From Cycas panzhihuaensis (Eukaryota > Cycadophyta): 64,000 nt of DNA. Position numbers and translations under genes: made by a program. Location: NCBI GenBank assembly GCA_023213395.1, contig CM041465.1, positions 120,597,741 to 120,661,740 on the forward strand. Direction: 5' to 3'. Shown piece after piece: positions 19,356 to 28,690 of this stretch (positions within the stretch are counted from its first letter, which is position 1; each line of letters starts with the position of its first letter). Below the pieces are notes generated by a model, which worked only from the letters and a program-made list of their open reading frames with translations, did not search any database and was not told the origin of the DNA.

Positions 19356-20648
19356 TCATCCAAGGTTGATCACACTTGGATTGCCGATTTAGGAGCTTCT
19401 CAGCATATGACAGGGAGTGAAGAACTCCTATGCAATATTAAGGAAGGTAAAGGTCAATCAGTGACCTTTGGAAATAATGAATCTGTTGAGATTTCAGGCA
19501 TAGGCACTATAGCTCCTTTCCATTCTTCAGAAAATCCTTCCTCATCATTTCCCAATAGTGACGCCTACTTCATTCCTTCCATGGAAAAGAATCTGTTATC
19601 TGTTAGCCAGTTGGACAAGCAACAGATGAGCGTATTATTCAAAAATGGGAAATGTATCATTAGTGACAAAGATGACTGATTGTAGTCCGCCTATGAGGAT
19701 CAAGGTCTTTACAAGTTGGATGCCAATAACATTACACTTGATTCTGCTTATTCTGGTTCCATATCTTTGTCGAAAATGCAATTATGGCATCAACGTCTAG
19801 GTCACTTAAGCCTAGATAATTTGAAGCAGATGATGAACAAAAACATGGTATATGGGCTTCCAAAGCTGTATGGTTCAAAATGTCTTTGCGAAGCTTGCAT
19901 AATGGGGACACAGCATCGGTTGCCTTTTCCTAAAGGCAAAGCATGGCGTGCATCTTATCCATTGCAGTTAATTCACTCAGACTTATGTGGACCCATGTCC
20001 ACTCAATCCTTTGGAGGAGCATTGTACTACATATCCTTCATTGATGACTTTTCTCATAAAGTCTGGGTCTACTTCCTAAAGCAAAAATCAGAGGCTTTCT
20101 CTAAGTTCAAAGAATTTAAAGCTGAAGTAGAAAACAAATCTGGCTACTCAATTGGGACATTAAGGTCAGATAATGGAGGTGAATTCACTTCAAATGAATT
20201 CAACCAATTCTACAAGGATAATGGGATTCAGAGGCAACTCACAGTTCCTCATACTCCTCAACAAAATGGAGTCTCCGAAAGGATGAACAGAACTTTGGCT
20301 AATAAAGCCAAAACAATGATGCATGCGAAAGGACTTCTAAGAGCTTACTAGGCCGAAGCATTTCACACAACAGCCTATGTGGCCAATCGGAGTCCTACTA
20401 CTGTAGTCACCAACATCACACCTGAGGAGGCATGGACTGGTAAGAAACCGACTATCAGCCATTTGAGGACATTCGGGTGCACTACATATATGCACATACC
20501 AGATCAACAAAGAACAAAGTTGGATAAACATAGTCTCAAATGCATCTTTGCAGGATATGCCATTCATAGCAAGGCCTACAAGTTGTATGATCCAGTTGGG
20601 AGAAAAATGCATCTCTCAAGAGATGTAATCTTTGTTGAGGATGATTAG
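19356..20648 (+). pseudogene. Copia-A protease and integrase
   Basis: The protease region gives WIADLGASQHMTG, where the catalytic D-S-G is changed to D-L-G, then LLSVSQLDKQQMSVLF. A stop occurs at about 19677. The integrase starts with the HHCC zinc domain (LWHQRLGHLSL... CEACIMGTQHRLPF). The DDE core keeps its first Asp (LIHSDLCGPM), second Asp (LRSDNGGEF) and Glu (NGVSERMN). A TAG at 20349-20351 stands where relatives have Trp (Y-W-A-E-A). The C-terminal part (TISHLRTFGCTTYMHIPD... SRDVIFVEDD) ends at a stop at 20646. The enzyme would insert element DNA into the chromosome. Confidence 0.9.
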
Positions 20649-22505
20649 AAAGAGTTGGATGTGGCATCAATCCAACCGCCCATTGATAAAGGTATAAAGA
20701 TTGTTGAGGACTTCCCTCCCTCTCAATCTTATACACCATGTACTTCATCTGCACCTCCTATACCATCTACTTCATCTTCATCTATTCCACTTGAACATTC
20801 CACTTCATCTTCTGTTGATCAATCACTTAGACCAGAAGACATTGAGGTTCATGCTACATCATTTCAGAAGTTACCTAAATGGTATACTCAAACAGTACAG
20901 GACGGTCATATTATTGAAGGGAAACATCCATCTAAGTATAGGCAGCAAACAAATTTTGCACTTATGGCTGAAGTGCTTTCTATTGATGAGCCTTCTACTT
21001 TTGAAGAGGCTTCACAAAATGATAATTGGAAAGCTGCCATGGACGAGGAGATCCATTCTATTCACAAGAATGGAACATGGGATTTGGTCGAATTGCCTCC
21101 ACATAAACAGGCAATCAGTTGTGAATGGGTCTACAAGACCAAATTTCACTCTGATGGTACACTTAAGCGGCAGAAGGCATGTCTTGTGGCAAAGGGATTC
21201 AAACAAAAGGAAGGCATTGATTATGAGGAAACCTTTGCACCAGTGGCAAACATGAACACCATCAGACTCCTTATGGCCTTACTTGCAAAATGCAAATGGC
21301 CAGTATATCAGATGGACGTGAAGAGCGCCTTTCTAAACGGCGATCTTCAAGAGGAGGTATACTTGGAGCAACCTTCTGGTTACAAAGAACAAGGCAAGAA
21401 GCATTTAGTATATCGCCTCAAGAAGGCTTTGTATGACTTGAAACAAGCTCCTAGGGCATGGTATGCAAAAATCGATGACTACTTCTTGAGACATGGGTTT
21501 CATCGATCAACATCAGATCCTAACTTGTATATCAAACATGAACAAAACCATGTCATTTATATTGCCTTGTATGTAGATGACTTAGTGATCACTGGTGATG
21601 ACACTAAGCTCATCAAGGTTCTCCAGGATGATTTGAAGAGAAGTTTCGAGATGGTGATCTTGGACTTCTCCATTATTTTTAGGCTTTGAGGTATGGCAGC
21701 AACCAAACTATATCTTCATTTCCCAAGCAAAATATTCTTGGGACATCTTGCAGAGGTTCAGGATGCATGACTGCAAGACAGCGCCTACACCCATGGAGAA
21801 CGGTACCAAGCTTACTCTTAATGAGGAAGCTGAACCAGCAAATCCCACTCTTTATCGACAGTTGATTGGTAGTCTGATATATCTCACCAACACTCGTCCA
21901 GATATTTCATTTGCAGTTGGGATTTGCTCTCGTTTCATGTCTCAACCCAATCAGAAGCATTGGAAGCGACAAACGCATACTCAAGTACATCAAAGGTACA
22001 TTGCAGCTTGGACTTGGGTATGCACATAATGAGAACTTCACTTTGGAAGGGTTCTCTGATTCTGATTGGGCAAGATGCCAAGATAGCAGGAAGTCAACCT
22101 CGGGTTACTATTTTACCCTTGGTTCAGCAGCTGTTTCATGAAGTTGCAAGAAGCAACCAAATGTTACCTTGTCCTCCACTGAAGCAGAGTACAAAGCTAT
22201 AGTCAGCGCAACTTGCGAGACTATCTAGCTAGGACGGATTCTTGGGGAGCTTGGACTTCAGTAGGAGCAGCCTACCAGTATTCATTGCGACAATCAGAGT
22301 GTGCTCAAGCTAACTAAGAATCCAGTCTTCCATGCATGGACCAAGCATATTGAAGTTCACCACCATTTCATCAGAGAGCATGTACATAGTGGTGAGATCA
22401 ATCTTTAATATCGACCAACGGAGCAGCAGACGGCATATATCTTTACCAAGCCACTTGGTAGAGAGAAATTTGTAAAATTTAGAGATGGTCTAGGGGTCCG
22501 ACTTA
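20649..22505 (+). pseudogene. Copia-A reverse transcriptase and RNase H
   Basis: A 344-codon frame (20655-21689) holds a Ser/Pro-rich linker, then [61 protein letters not shown], and the polymerase motif YVDDL at 21570-21584 with both catalytic Asp present. A frameshift at about 21655 breaks the end of RT. The connection and RNase H continue in 21748-22029 (APTPMENGTKLTL, RPDISFAVGICSRFM) and, after another shift, 21911-22141 (LEGFSDSDWARCQDSRKSTSGY). The last part (HCDNQSVLKLTKNPVFH, HIEVHHHFIREHV, FTKPLGREKF) carries several stops, including TAG for Trp near 22228. Confidence 0.9.
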
Positions 22506-22515
22506 ACATTATAAA

Positions 22516-22528
22516 CAATAAGGGGGGG
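22516..22528 (+). promoter_or_regulatory. Copia-A polypurine tract
   Basis: ACAATAAGGGGGGG directly before the TGTTAAACC of the 3' LTR. A G-run of seven or more at this place is shared by Copia-B, -C and -E. Confidence 0.88.
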
Positions 22529-23108
22529 TGTTAAACCTTATGTTTTACCTTATGTTTATATGTTAAGCTTATGTACTTTATGTTTATGTATTATGTGTGC
22601 ACTTTAATGTTTATGTGCACTTTTGTACTTTAGGGGTGACTTTATCACTTAAGTGATAAAGTACACACCCACTTTATGACTAGTGACATAACGTTGTCAC
22701 TTATGTCACTTGAGGGGCAAATGACCCCCTTGCACTTTTGCTTATACAAGAGCTTCCAAAAGGACACGTCCAACATCCAAGGCATGTATCTTGGATGTTT
22801 GACACTTGTCAAACATCCAAGGCCTTAGGTCTCTCATCTCACTCTATATAATGAGACCTCTTCCTTCATTGTTGCACATTCAAGAGTTGGAGCTCATTGT
22901 TATTCTATCAGTTTGCTAATCAAGCTGGAGCATTCTTTGGTGTTGGACTAATTCCAACACCCCATACTTGGTATTGTGATCTTGCTCCTATTTCTCTTTG
23001 AGTTCTTTGAATTCTTTGAGTTCTTTGTTGTTTATGCTTAATGCATTTAATGGTGTTGTGCTTTGTTAATGATCTTGGACCTATGTGGCCATTAGGCCCA
23101 TTCTAATA
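22529..23108 (+). repeat. Copia-A 3' LTR
   Basis: 580 bp. Ends TTCTAATA instead of TTCTAACA (terminal C-to-T). Carries an 18-bp internal duplication near 22603-22621 relative to the 5' LTR. Both palindromes are kept (22639-22662 and 22790-22821). Followed by CATAA. Confidence 0.94.
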
Positions 23109-23206
23109 CATAAATGATTGAGAAGGTGTATAAGAATGACACTATCCATTTGAAGAAACAAGGAGGCCAACCACTGCTTGAAATGGTCAAGGGTAGTAAC
23201 CTCAAA
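23109..23206 (+). pseudogene. Gypsy-2 integrase C-terminal tail
   Basis: After the second CATAA the plus frame reads VYKNDTIHLKKQGGQPLLEM and then VKGSNLKPYPN. This resembles the last residues of a gypsy integrase, where an LKPY(Y) motif ends the protein. It should belong to the Gypsy-2 element broken by Copia-A, implying that most of pol was lost from Gypsy-2 before Copia-A arrived. No Gypsy-2 3' LTR follows. Gypsy-1 RT takes over at once. Confidence 0.5.
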
Positions 23207-23972
23207 CCTTATCCCAACTAGGGTGTGACAAATCCTACTAAATAGTGGGATAGGATTTATGCCATCATCAACTGGACAATGCCCAAAACTGTAATAAGGG
23301 TTCATGGATTTCTAGGAGTAGCAAGGTTCTTATAGAGGTTCATTAAAGGGTATGCACACATAGCCACACCATTAACCGATCTAACCAAGAAAGATGCTTT
23401 CATGTGGACCTGGAAGGCAGAAGGAGCTTTTCAAGAGTTAAAAGGAACCATGGTCACATCTCCCGTATTAGCAACTCCTGATTTTTCCAAACCATTTATG
23501 ATGAATATGATGTGTCTAGAATTGAGATAGGGGCAATTCTCTTGCAAGAAGATTAGTGTTTGGCATACGAAAATAGAAAGCTTAATGATCCTTATCCCAA
23601 CTAGGGTGTGACAAATCCTACTAAATAGTGGGATAGGATTTATGCCATCATCAACTGGACAATGCCCAAAACTGTAATAAGGGTTCATGGATTTCTAGGA
23701 GTAGCAAGGTTCTTATAGAGGTTCATTAAAGGGTATGCACACATAGCCACACCATTAACCGATCTAACCAAGAAAGATGCTTTCATGTGGACCTGGAAGG
23801 CAGAAGGAGCTTTTCAAGAGTTAAAAGGAACCATGGTCACATCTCCCGTATTAGCAACTCCTGATTTTTCCAAACCATTTATGATGAATATGATGTGTCT
23901 AGAATTGAGATAGGGGCAATTCTCTTGCAAGAAGATTAGTGTTTGGCATACGAAAATAGAAAGCTTAATGAT
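23207..23972 (+). repeat. Perfect 383-bp tandem direct duplication
   Basis: Unit 1 is 23207-23589 and unit 2 is 23590-23972. Both begin CCTTATCCCAACTAGGG and end AGCTTAATGAT. I found no mismatch by eye. The first few bases of each unit come from the Gypsy-2 tail, so the duplication is later than the Gypsy-2/Gypsy-1 junction. Confidence 0.92.
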
Positions 23973-24400
23973 CAAGAATGTTTCAAGATGATTTATGATA
24001 AAGAAATGTTGGCAATTATGCACGCCATACACCAAAGGCGACGGTATTTTCTAGGTAACAAGTTCATAGTCAAAATTGATCATGATAGTTTGAAATATTT
24101 TCTCAGCCAAACATCACTTTTCAATGAATAATAAAAATGGGTGAGCAAACTCCAGACCTTTGATATTTTGATTCTTTACAAAAAGGGAAAGCAGAACATG
24201 ATTGTTGATGCATTATCTAGGATTCTAGTTGAAAATTTTGGAGGTGGTCAACCTGCCTTGTGGATCATTATAGTAATAACACTTGAGTGGATTGAAGAGC
24301 TAAGAGCTAGTTCACAGTTATAAAGATGACCTTAAATCTTAGGAAGCCTTGCGAGAGTTGAAAAAGGGAACAATACCGAGTATAATCTAAAGGGAAAGTT
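23207..24400 (+). pseudogene. Gypsy-1 RT end and RNase H with a 383-bp tandem duplication
   Basis: Continues the Gypsy-1 RT that stopped at 11005. It reads INWTMPKTVIRVHGFLGVAR, RFIKGYAHIATPLTDLTKKD and MWTWKAEGAFQELKG, the end of RT and the connection. This segment is present twice (23207-23589 and 23590-23972) without a visible difference. After the second copy the RNase H follows: AYENRKLNDQECFKMIYDKE, MLAIMHAIHQRRRYFLG, KIDHDSLKYFLSQ (to 24131), then a linker with LYKKGKQNMIVDALSR. Stops at about 23336 and 23551 occur at the same place in both copies. The product would have been the RNA-degrading half of the replicase. Confidence 0.82.
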
Positions 24401-25690
24401 AATTTTTTAAAAGGAAAGATACTAATTCCCGCAGCATCTGTCATCAAGTCAAAAATTTTAGAGGAAGCACATTGCTCTGCGATTAGAGGACACATTGGCA
24501 TTGACAAAACTCATCAATAGATTCGGGACATCTTTCTCTAGAAAGGTATGAAAGCTAAAATTTATAAATTCGTATTTGAATGTGATGTCTACCAAAGAAA
24601 CAAAAGCGAAAATCTGAAAATCCTAGGGTTACTCTAGCCACTAGCTATATCAGAGCAAAAATGGGAAGAAATATCCATGGATTTTATCACTTGGTTACCT
24701 AAATCAAAAGGGAGGATGCCATTTTTGTGGTTGCAGATCTTCTGACAAAATGTGCTCATTTTTGGGGAACATATACAATTGCTAAGGGTAATTAGATAGC
24801 AAAGATATTCATCAAAGAAATTTACCATGTCCATGGCTTCCCAAAAGTAATTGTCAGCGACAAAGATCTAAAGTTTACAAGCAACTTTTGATAGGACTTA
24901 CTAAAAATGGCATGCACCAACCTAAATATGGGTATGACATATCATCCGCAAACCAATGGGCAAACAAAGGCCGTCAATAAATGTCTAGAAGGATATTTGC
25001 AAAACGTTGCTGCTAATAAACAATACCAATGGCATAAATGGCTTCATTTGGTTGAATGGTGGTATAACACCATGTACCATACTGCGAGCAAGGTGACACC
25101 ATTTTAAGCCCTATATGGTTTTGAACCGCCATCACTTCTCAAATGGACCGGAACATCCAAAGTCCATATTATACAAGAACAACAACAAATGCAACACATT
25201 CTAGAAGTTTTAAAGGACAATATGAATTTGGCTAGAAATAGAATGAAACAACAAGTTGATTTGTACTGAACAGAACGAACTTTCGTGCCAGACTATTGGA
25301 TATTTCTTTGCCTTTAACCATAGAAGCAAGCCAACTTAAAACAATTGGGCTGATACAAACTATAACCTAAATTTTTTGAGCCCTACAAAATTCTAGCCAA
25401 AATAAGGGAAGTAGCATACCAATTAGAACTTCCTCCTACCAGTCGCATCCACAATACATTTCATGTTTCCTGCCTCAAGCAAAAACTTGGGGAAGGTATT
25501 TTGCCTCAGTCAAACCTACCTATATTGGACGACGAAAGGAAAATTGTAGTAGACCTAGAAGGTATTCTATAGGTGCACACCAAAAGACTCTACTCTAGAG
25601 AAGTCAAGGAATATCTTATTAAATGGAAGGCAGTGGATAACAATGATGTCGCTTGGGAAATAGAAGAATGGCTTTGGTAATATCTAGACT
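24401..25690 (+). pseudogene. Gypsy-1 integrase with C-terminal chromodomain
   Basis: Zinc-domain remnants (SKILEEAHCSAIRGHIGIDK, then CDVYQRNKS at about 24560-24610) precede the core. The core keeps ISMDFITWLPKSKG (first Asp) and, after stops, the segment at 24907-25107 (MGMTYHPQTNGQTKAVNKCL... WYNTMYHTASKVTPF). Then come FHVSCLKQKLGEGILPQ, the usual GPY/F-to-chromodomain linker, and a chromodomain-like end: VKEYLIKWKAVDNNDVAWEI at about 25605-25665. The chromodomain targets such integrases to heterochromatin marks, which defines chromoviruses. Stops at about 24520, 24655, 25108, 25269 and 25572 inactivate it. Confidence 0.85.
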
Positions 25691-25719
25691 TACTCATGCT
25701 TTGAGGGCAAAGCACGCTC

Positions 25720-25734
25720 TCAAGGGGAGGGACT
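25720..25734 (+). promoter_or_regulatory. Gypsy-1 polypurine tract
   Basis: TCAAGGGGAGGGACT just before the TGTAGC of the 3' LTR. Confidence 0.75.
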
Positions 25735-26249
25735 TGTAGCATTCCAAATATTTTGGAAGGCTATTTGGATGATCTCTTGATCAGCAGAAAAATTGACTTC
25801 CATAAAAATATTTAAGTACCTTTTTTTAAAGGAGTTTTTGGTCGACTTCACGTTCCTGTTAAAACAATTTTTAGAGGAGTTTCTGGCTAACTTCCTTGTT
25901 TAGCTTATGGTTGCCTATTTAAAGGTGGTTATTGGCCTCGTTAGGATCATCAAGAGGAAGAGTCTCAGATTGCTGTAATTTTGGCCTTAGGGTAGCATTT
26001 GTGGAGGGCACCTTGCTTCAAAGAGGATCTCTTTATTTCAGCAAAACTTGCAGGAGTACTTGGTAACTTGTATCTATTCTATTGGTTATCTTTTAATTCA
26101 TTTTTCATTTTACTTTTTGAACTTGAGATATTATTTAGTGGTTACTGTTCATTATTTATTGTTGTAATTTTCTTTCTGGTTAGTCTATCTTTGGTTTGTT
26201 ATCTATTTTTGGGAGTTTTCTATTCATAAATCCTATAGAAGAAGCTATA
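25735..26249 (+). repeat. Gypsy-1 3' LTR, right end altered
   Basis: Matches the 5' LTR from TGTAGCATTCC through ATAGAAGAAGCTATA. The last 11 bases before the expected GCTACA are missing, and reverse Gypsy-2 sequence (ATATTTTGCTC) follows. Many mismatches against the 5' LTR make this an old insertion. Confidence 0.75.
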
Positions 26250-26332
26250 ATATTTTGCTCTTTTGGGGGTGTATTTCTCTCTTCTGTTGTCCTCTATAGA
26301 GGTATATTCAATGGAGTTTTTTTCCCCACTAT

Positions 26333-26828
26333 TGATAGAAATAAAATTAATCTAATACCTGGAAAACACACGTCAGGATCTTTATTCTCTGTATCCAACA
26401 AACATAAACTTATCAAATATATCATGAACACATTCAAATGAATACAATATATGAAAGAGGATTAGAAATTGGCTCTAACCCAAAATAATAAATACATCAA
26501 ATTTGTTGATGACTGATATAGAAGTTTGGCAGAGTTTTAACTTTCACCAAATATGCAACCTCATTCTTTTTCTAAGAACTAGATAAGTGTAGACATGGCC
26601 TTAGTTTATAGAGGGCTCAATGTCTATCACATTACAATACGATGAGTGTGGATTGGACGTCACATGCTCATATTTCATTGGACCTCATATTCTATACGTC
26701 TCATTCAATAGTTATGAGGCTAAAGTGGGGTGATGACCCTCAACTAGGAATTACAACATTAAGTCATAACTTAAGTTACAATTACACTTTTGCACAAGAG
26801 TACATGGAGGAGTAATTATATTTTAATA
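26333..26828 (-). repeat. Copia-G 3' LTR
   Basis: Matches 33860-34326 with many substitutions and a few indels (for example shared CATAACTTAAGTTACAATTA). The complement of a short purine tract (TTCTCCCTTA) follows at 26828-26837. Confidence 0.88.
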
Positions 26829-27964
26829 TTCTCCCTTAATAACAACTTCATTAATCTTAACGTAGAGGTTGTGTCAAAACTGTTCAAACTTTGGTTTACC
26901 AAGTGCTTTGGTAAAGATATCTGCAACTTGGTATTTAGTCGATATGTCGCATGATCAATTTCTCCGTCTTGCACATGTTCATGGATGAAATAATGATGGA
27001 CCTCTATGTACTTTGTTCTTGCATTTGGTGTCTTTGTTGAAGGCAATTCAATGAGCTCCCAAATATCATTTTCTAGAATGGAATTCATTTCTTCGTCCAT
27101 AGCAACTTGCCACATTTGATCTTTGACTGCTTCCTCAAAGGTGGAATGCTCGGGAACATTGAGAACTTGTGCTATTAAAGCAAAGTTTGTAGTATGCTTG
27201 CACTTTGATTGCCTTTGCTATAGGGGGTGAAGGTGCATTTGCCATGACTTACAAATACCACTTAGGAAGTTTCTTAATGCTTTCAGCTTGATTGTCTTCT
27301 TGAGATAGGTGGCAATGTAGGTGTTGCTGTAGAAGTAGATGGAGACGCAAGAGGAGCAGATGATGAACTTGGAGTATATGAAGTTGAAGGAGTAGAAGGG
27401 TCCACAATTGGTGCAGGAGGAGTCTTTGAAACATCAACATCATAGTCTATTAGAAATTGTATCCGAGATTGATCCAAGTCTTGATTGTCTTTTGCAAATA
27501 TAACATCTCGAGATGAATATGCCTATCTTCCAACAGGATCACACACCTTGTAAGCTTTGCAACTAGGTACATAGACTATGAAGATATACTTCAAGCTTTT
27601 ATCATCAAATTTCTTTATGTTTTTTTTTGCAATGTACATATAGGCTGTACATCTGAATGTTTTAAGGTGTGAGACTGTAGGCTTTTGTCTTGACCAAGCC
27701 TCCTCGGGTATTATATTTCTAACGACTAAAGTCGAGCTCCTATTTGCTAGGTAGGCAATAGTAGAAATAACTTCAGACCAAAATGAGTTAACAATGTTTA
27801 CAACTTTAACCATTGCTTTTGCTTTGTTTACCAGTGTTTGAAAAATACATTCATCAATATTATTTTGCTGAGGAGTATGAGAGGCTAAGAACTGACGTTT
27901 AATGCCATGTTTTTTTTATAGAAATTGGTGAATTGATTCAAAGTATACTCACCTCCATTATCTA
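26829..27964 (-). pseudogene. Copia-G integrase C-terminus, linker and RT/RNase H deletion fusion
   Basis: Minus strand. 27813-27523 gives the integrase C-terminal part (AYLANRSSTLVVRNIIPEEA, PTVSHLKTFRCTAYMYI, FDDKSLKYIFIVYVPS). 27477-27283 is a Ser/Thr/Pro-rich linker. 27115-26816 begins MWQVAMDEEMNSILENDIWE, the very start of copia RT. After PSTKTPNA it jumps in frame to RTKYIEVHHYFIHEHV, the end of RNase H. About 1 kb of RT and RNase H, including the YVDD motif, is therefore missing. The junction is uninterrupted by a stop. Confidence 0.85.
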
Positions 27965-27965
27965 T

Positions 27966-28690
27966 ATGGCGAGCTCAATACAAACTGGAATTAATTCATA
28001 CTGATCTTTGTGGTCCACTCACACCATTGTCAATCAATGGCTGTAGATATTTTCTCACCTTCATTGATGACTTCACACGTAAGGTATGGGTTTACTTTCT
28101 TCACAACAAATCAGAAATGTTTGAAGCTTTTAAGGAATTCAAAGTAGAAGCAGAATTGGAATCAGAATCATAGATAAAATGCATTAGATCAAATGGTGGT
28201 GGTGAGTACATCTCAAAAGAAATTTTGAATTTTTGCAAGCTGAAGGGGATACGTAGACAATTTACAACTCCCTACACTCCCCAATTCAACGGAGTTGTGG
28301 AAAGGAAAATTAGAACTCTAATGGAGATGGCACGCAGTATGATCTATGGAAAACAACTTCCAAAATCATATTGGGCTAAAGCCATTAGCACCGCCTGCTA
28401 CCTAATAAATCGAAGCCCAACAAGAGCCTTGGAGAACATCACTCCTGAAGAAGCATGGTCAGGTAAAAAACCCAATGTCAGTTCTCTTAAAGTTTTTGGT
28501 AGTCAAGCCTTTGTTCATGTGCCTGATAAAAAAAGATCGAAACTTGATGCAAAAAGTATAGAATGTATTATGATTGGGTATAGTAAAAATTCAAAGGCTT
28601 ACAAATGCATAGATCAAAAAACAAATAGGATTTATGTAAGTAGAGATGCTTTCTTCAATGAAGAAGACAATCAAGAAGCACAATCATAGA
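27966..28690 (+). pseudogene. Copia-H integrase
   Basis: The core begins [19 protein letters not shown] (first catalytic Asp). The second catalytic position reads CIRSNGGGEY, with Asn instead of Asp, and the Glu is present (FNGVVERKIR). One TAG at 28171-28173 interrupts the first part. From 28225 a 154-codon frame is open (YWAKAISTACYLINRSPTR, then KVFGSQAFVHVPDKKRSKLD, SRDAFFNEEDNQEAQS), ending at 28687-28689. The Asn for Asp change would remove metal binding and so integration, yet Copia-I shares it. Confidence 0.87.

Larger units (their letters stand above)
15599..23108 (+). mobile_element. Copia-A: complete Ty1/copia element, inactivated
   Basis: 7.5 kb, bounded by a perfect target duplication CATAA (15594-15598 and 23109-23113). 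LTRs 15599-16163 and 22529-23108 differ at about 10 bases plus an 18-bp insertion and short indels. Order: LTR, Met-tRNA primer site, 2.2-kb leader, gag, protease, integrase, RT, RNase H, polypurine tract, LTR. Each gene carries a few stops or frameshifts, many of them explained by C-to-T change. It sits inside the Gypsy-2 remnant. Copia-E (62206-64000) is a close relative, and Copia-C and Copia-L are more distant ones. Confidence 0.95.
2932..26249 (+). mobile_element. Gypsy-1: nested chromodomain Ty3/gypsy element
   Basis: A Ty3/gypsy LTR retrotransposon whose pieces are collinear once the insertions are removed: 5' LTR 2932-3495, gag 3602-4457, nucleocapsid and protease/RT 9583-11005, RT/RNase H 23207-24400, integrase with chromodomain 24401-25690, and 3' LTR 25735-26249. 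Copia-F interrupts the zinc knuckle region. A Gypsy-2 remnant carrying Copia-A interrupts RT. The order protease, RT, RNase H, integrase is gypsy order, and the C-terminal chromodomain places it among chromoviruses. It is dead: every domain carries stops. No target duplication is visible, since the flanks are GTAAC on the left and ATATT on the right. Confidence 0.8.

Noticed and set aside
20655-21689. Copia-A RT as an active gene
   Set aside because: The RT frame is open and the YVDDL motif intact, but gag, protease, integrase and RNase H are broken and the RT end is frameshifted.
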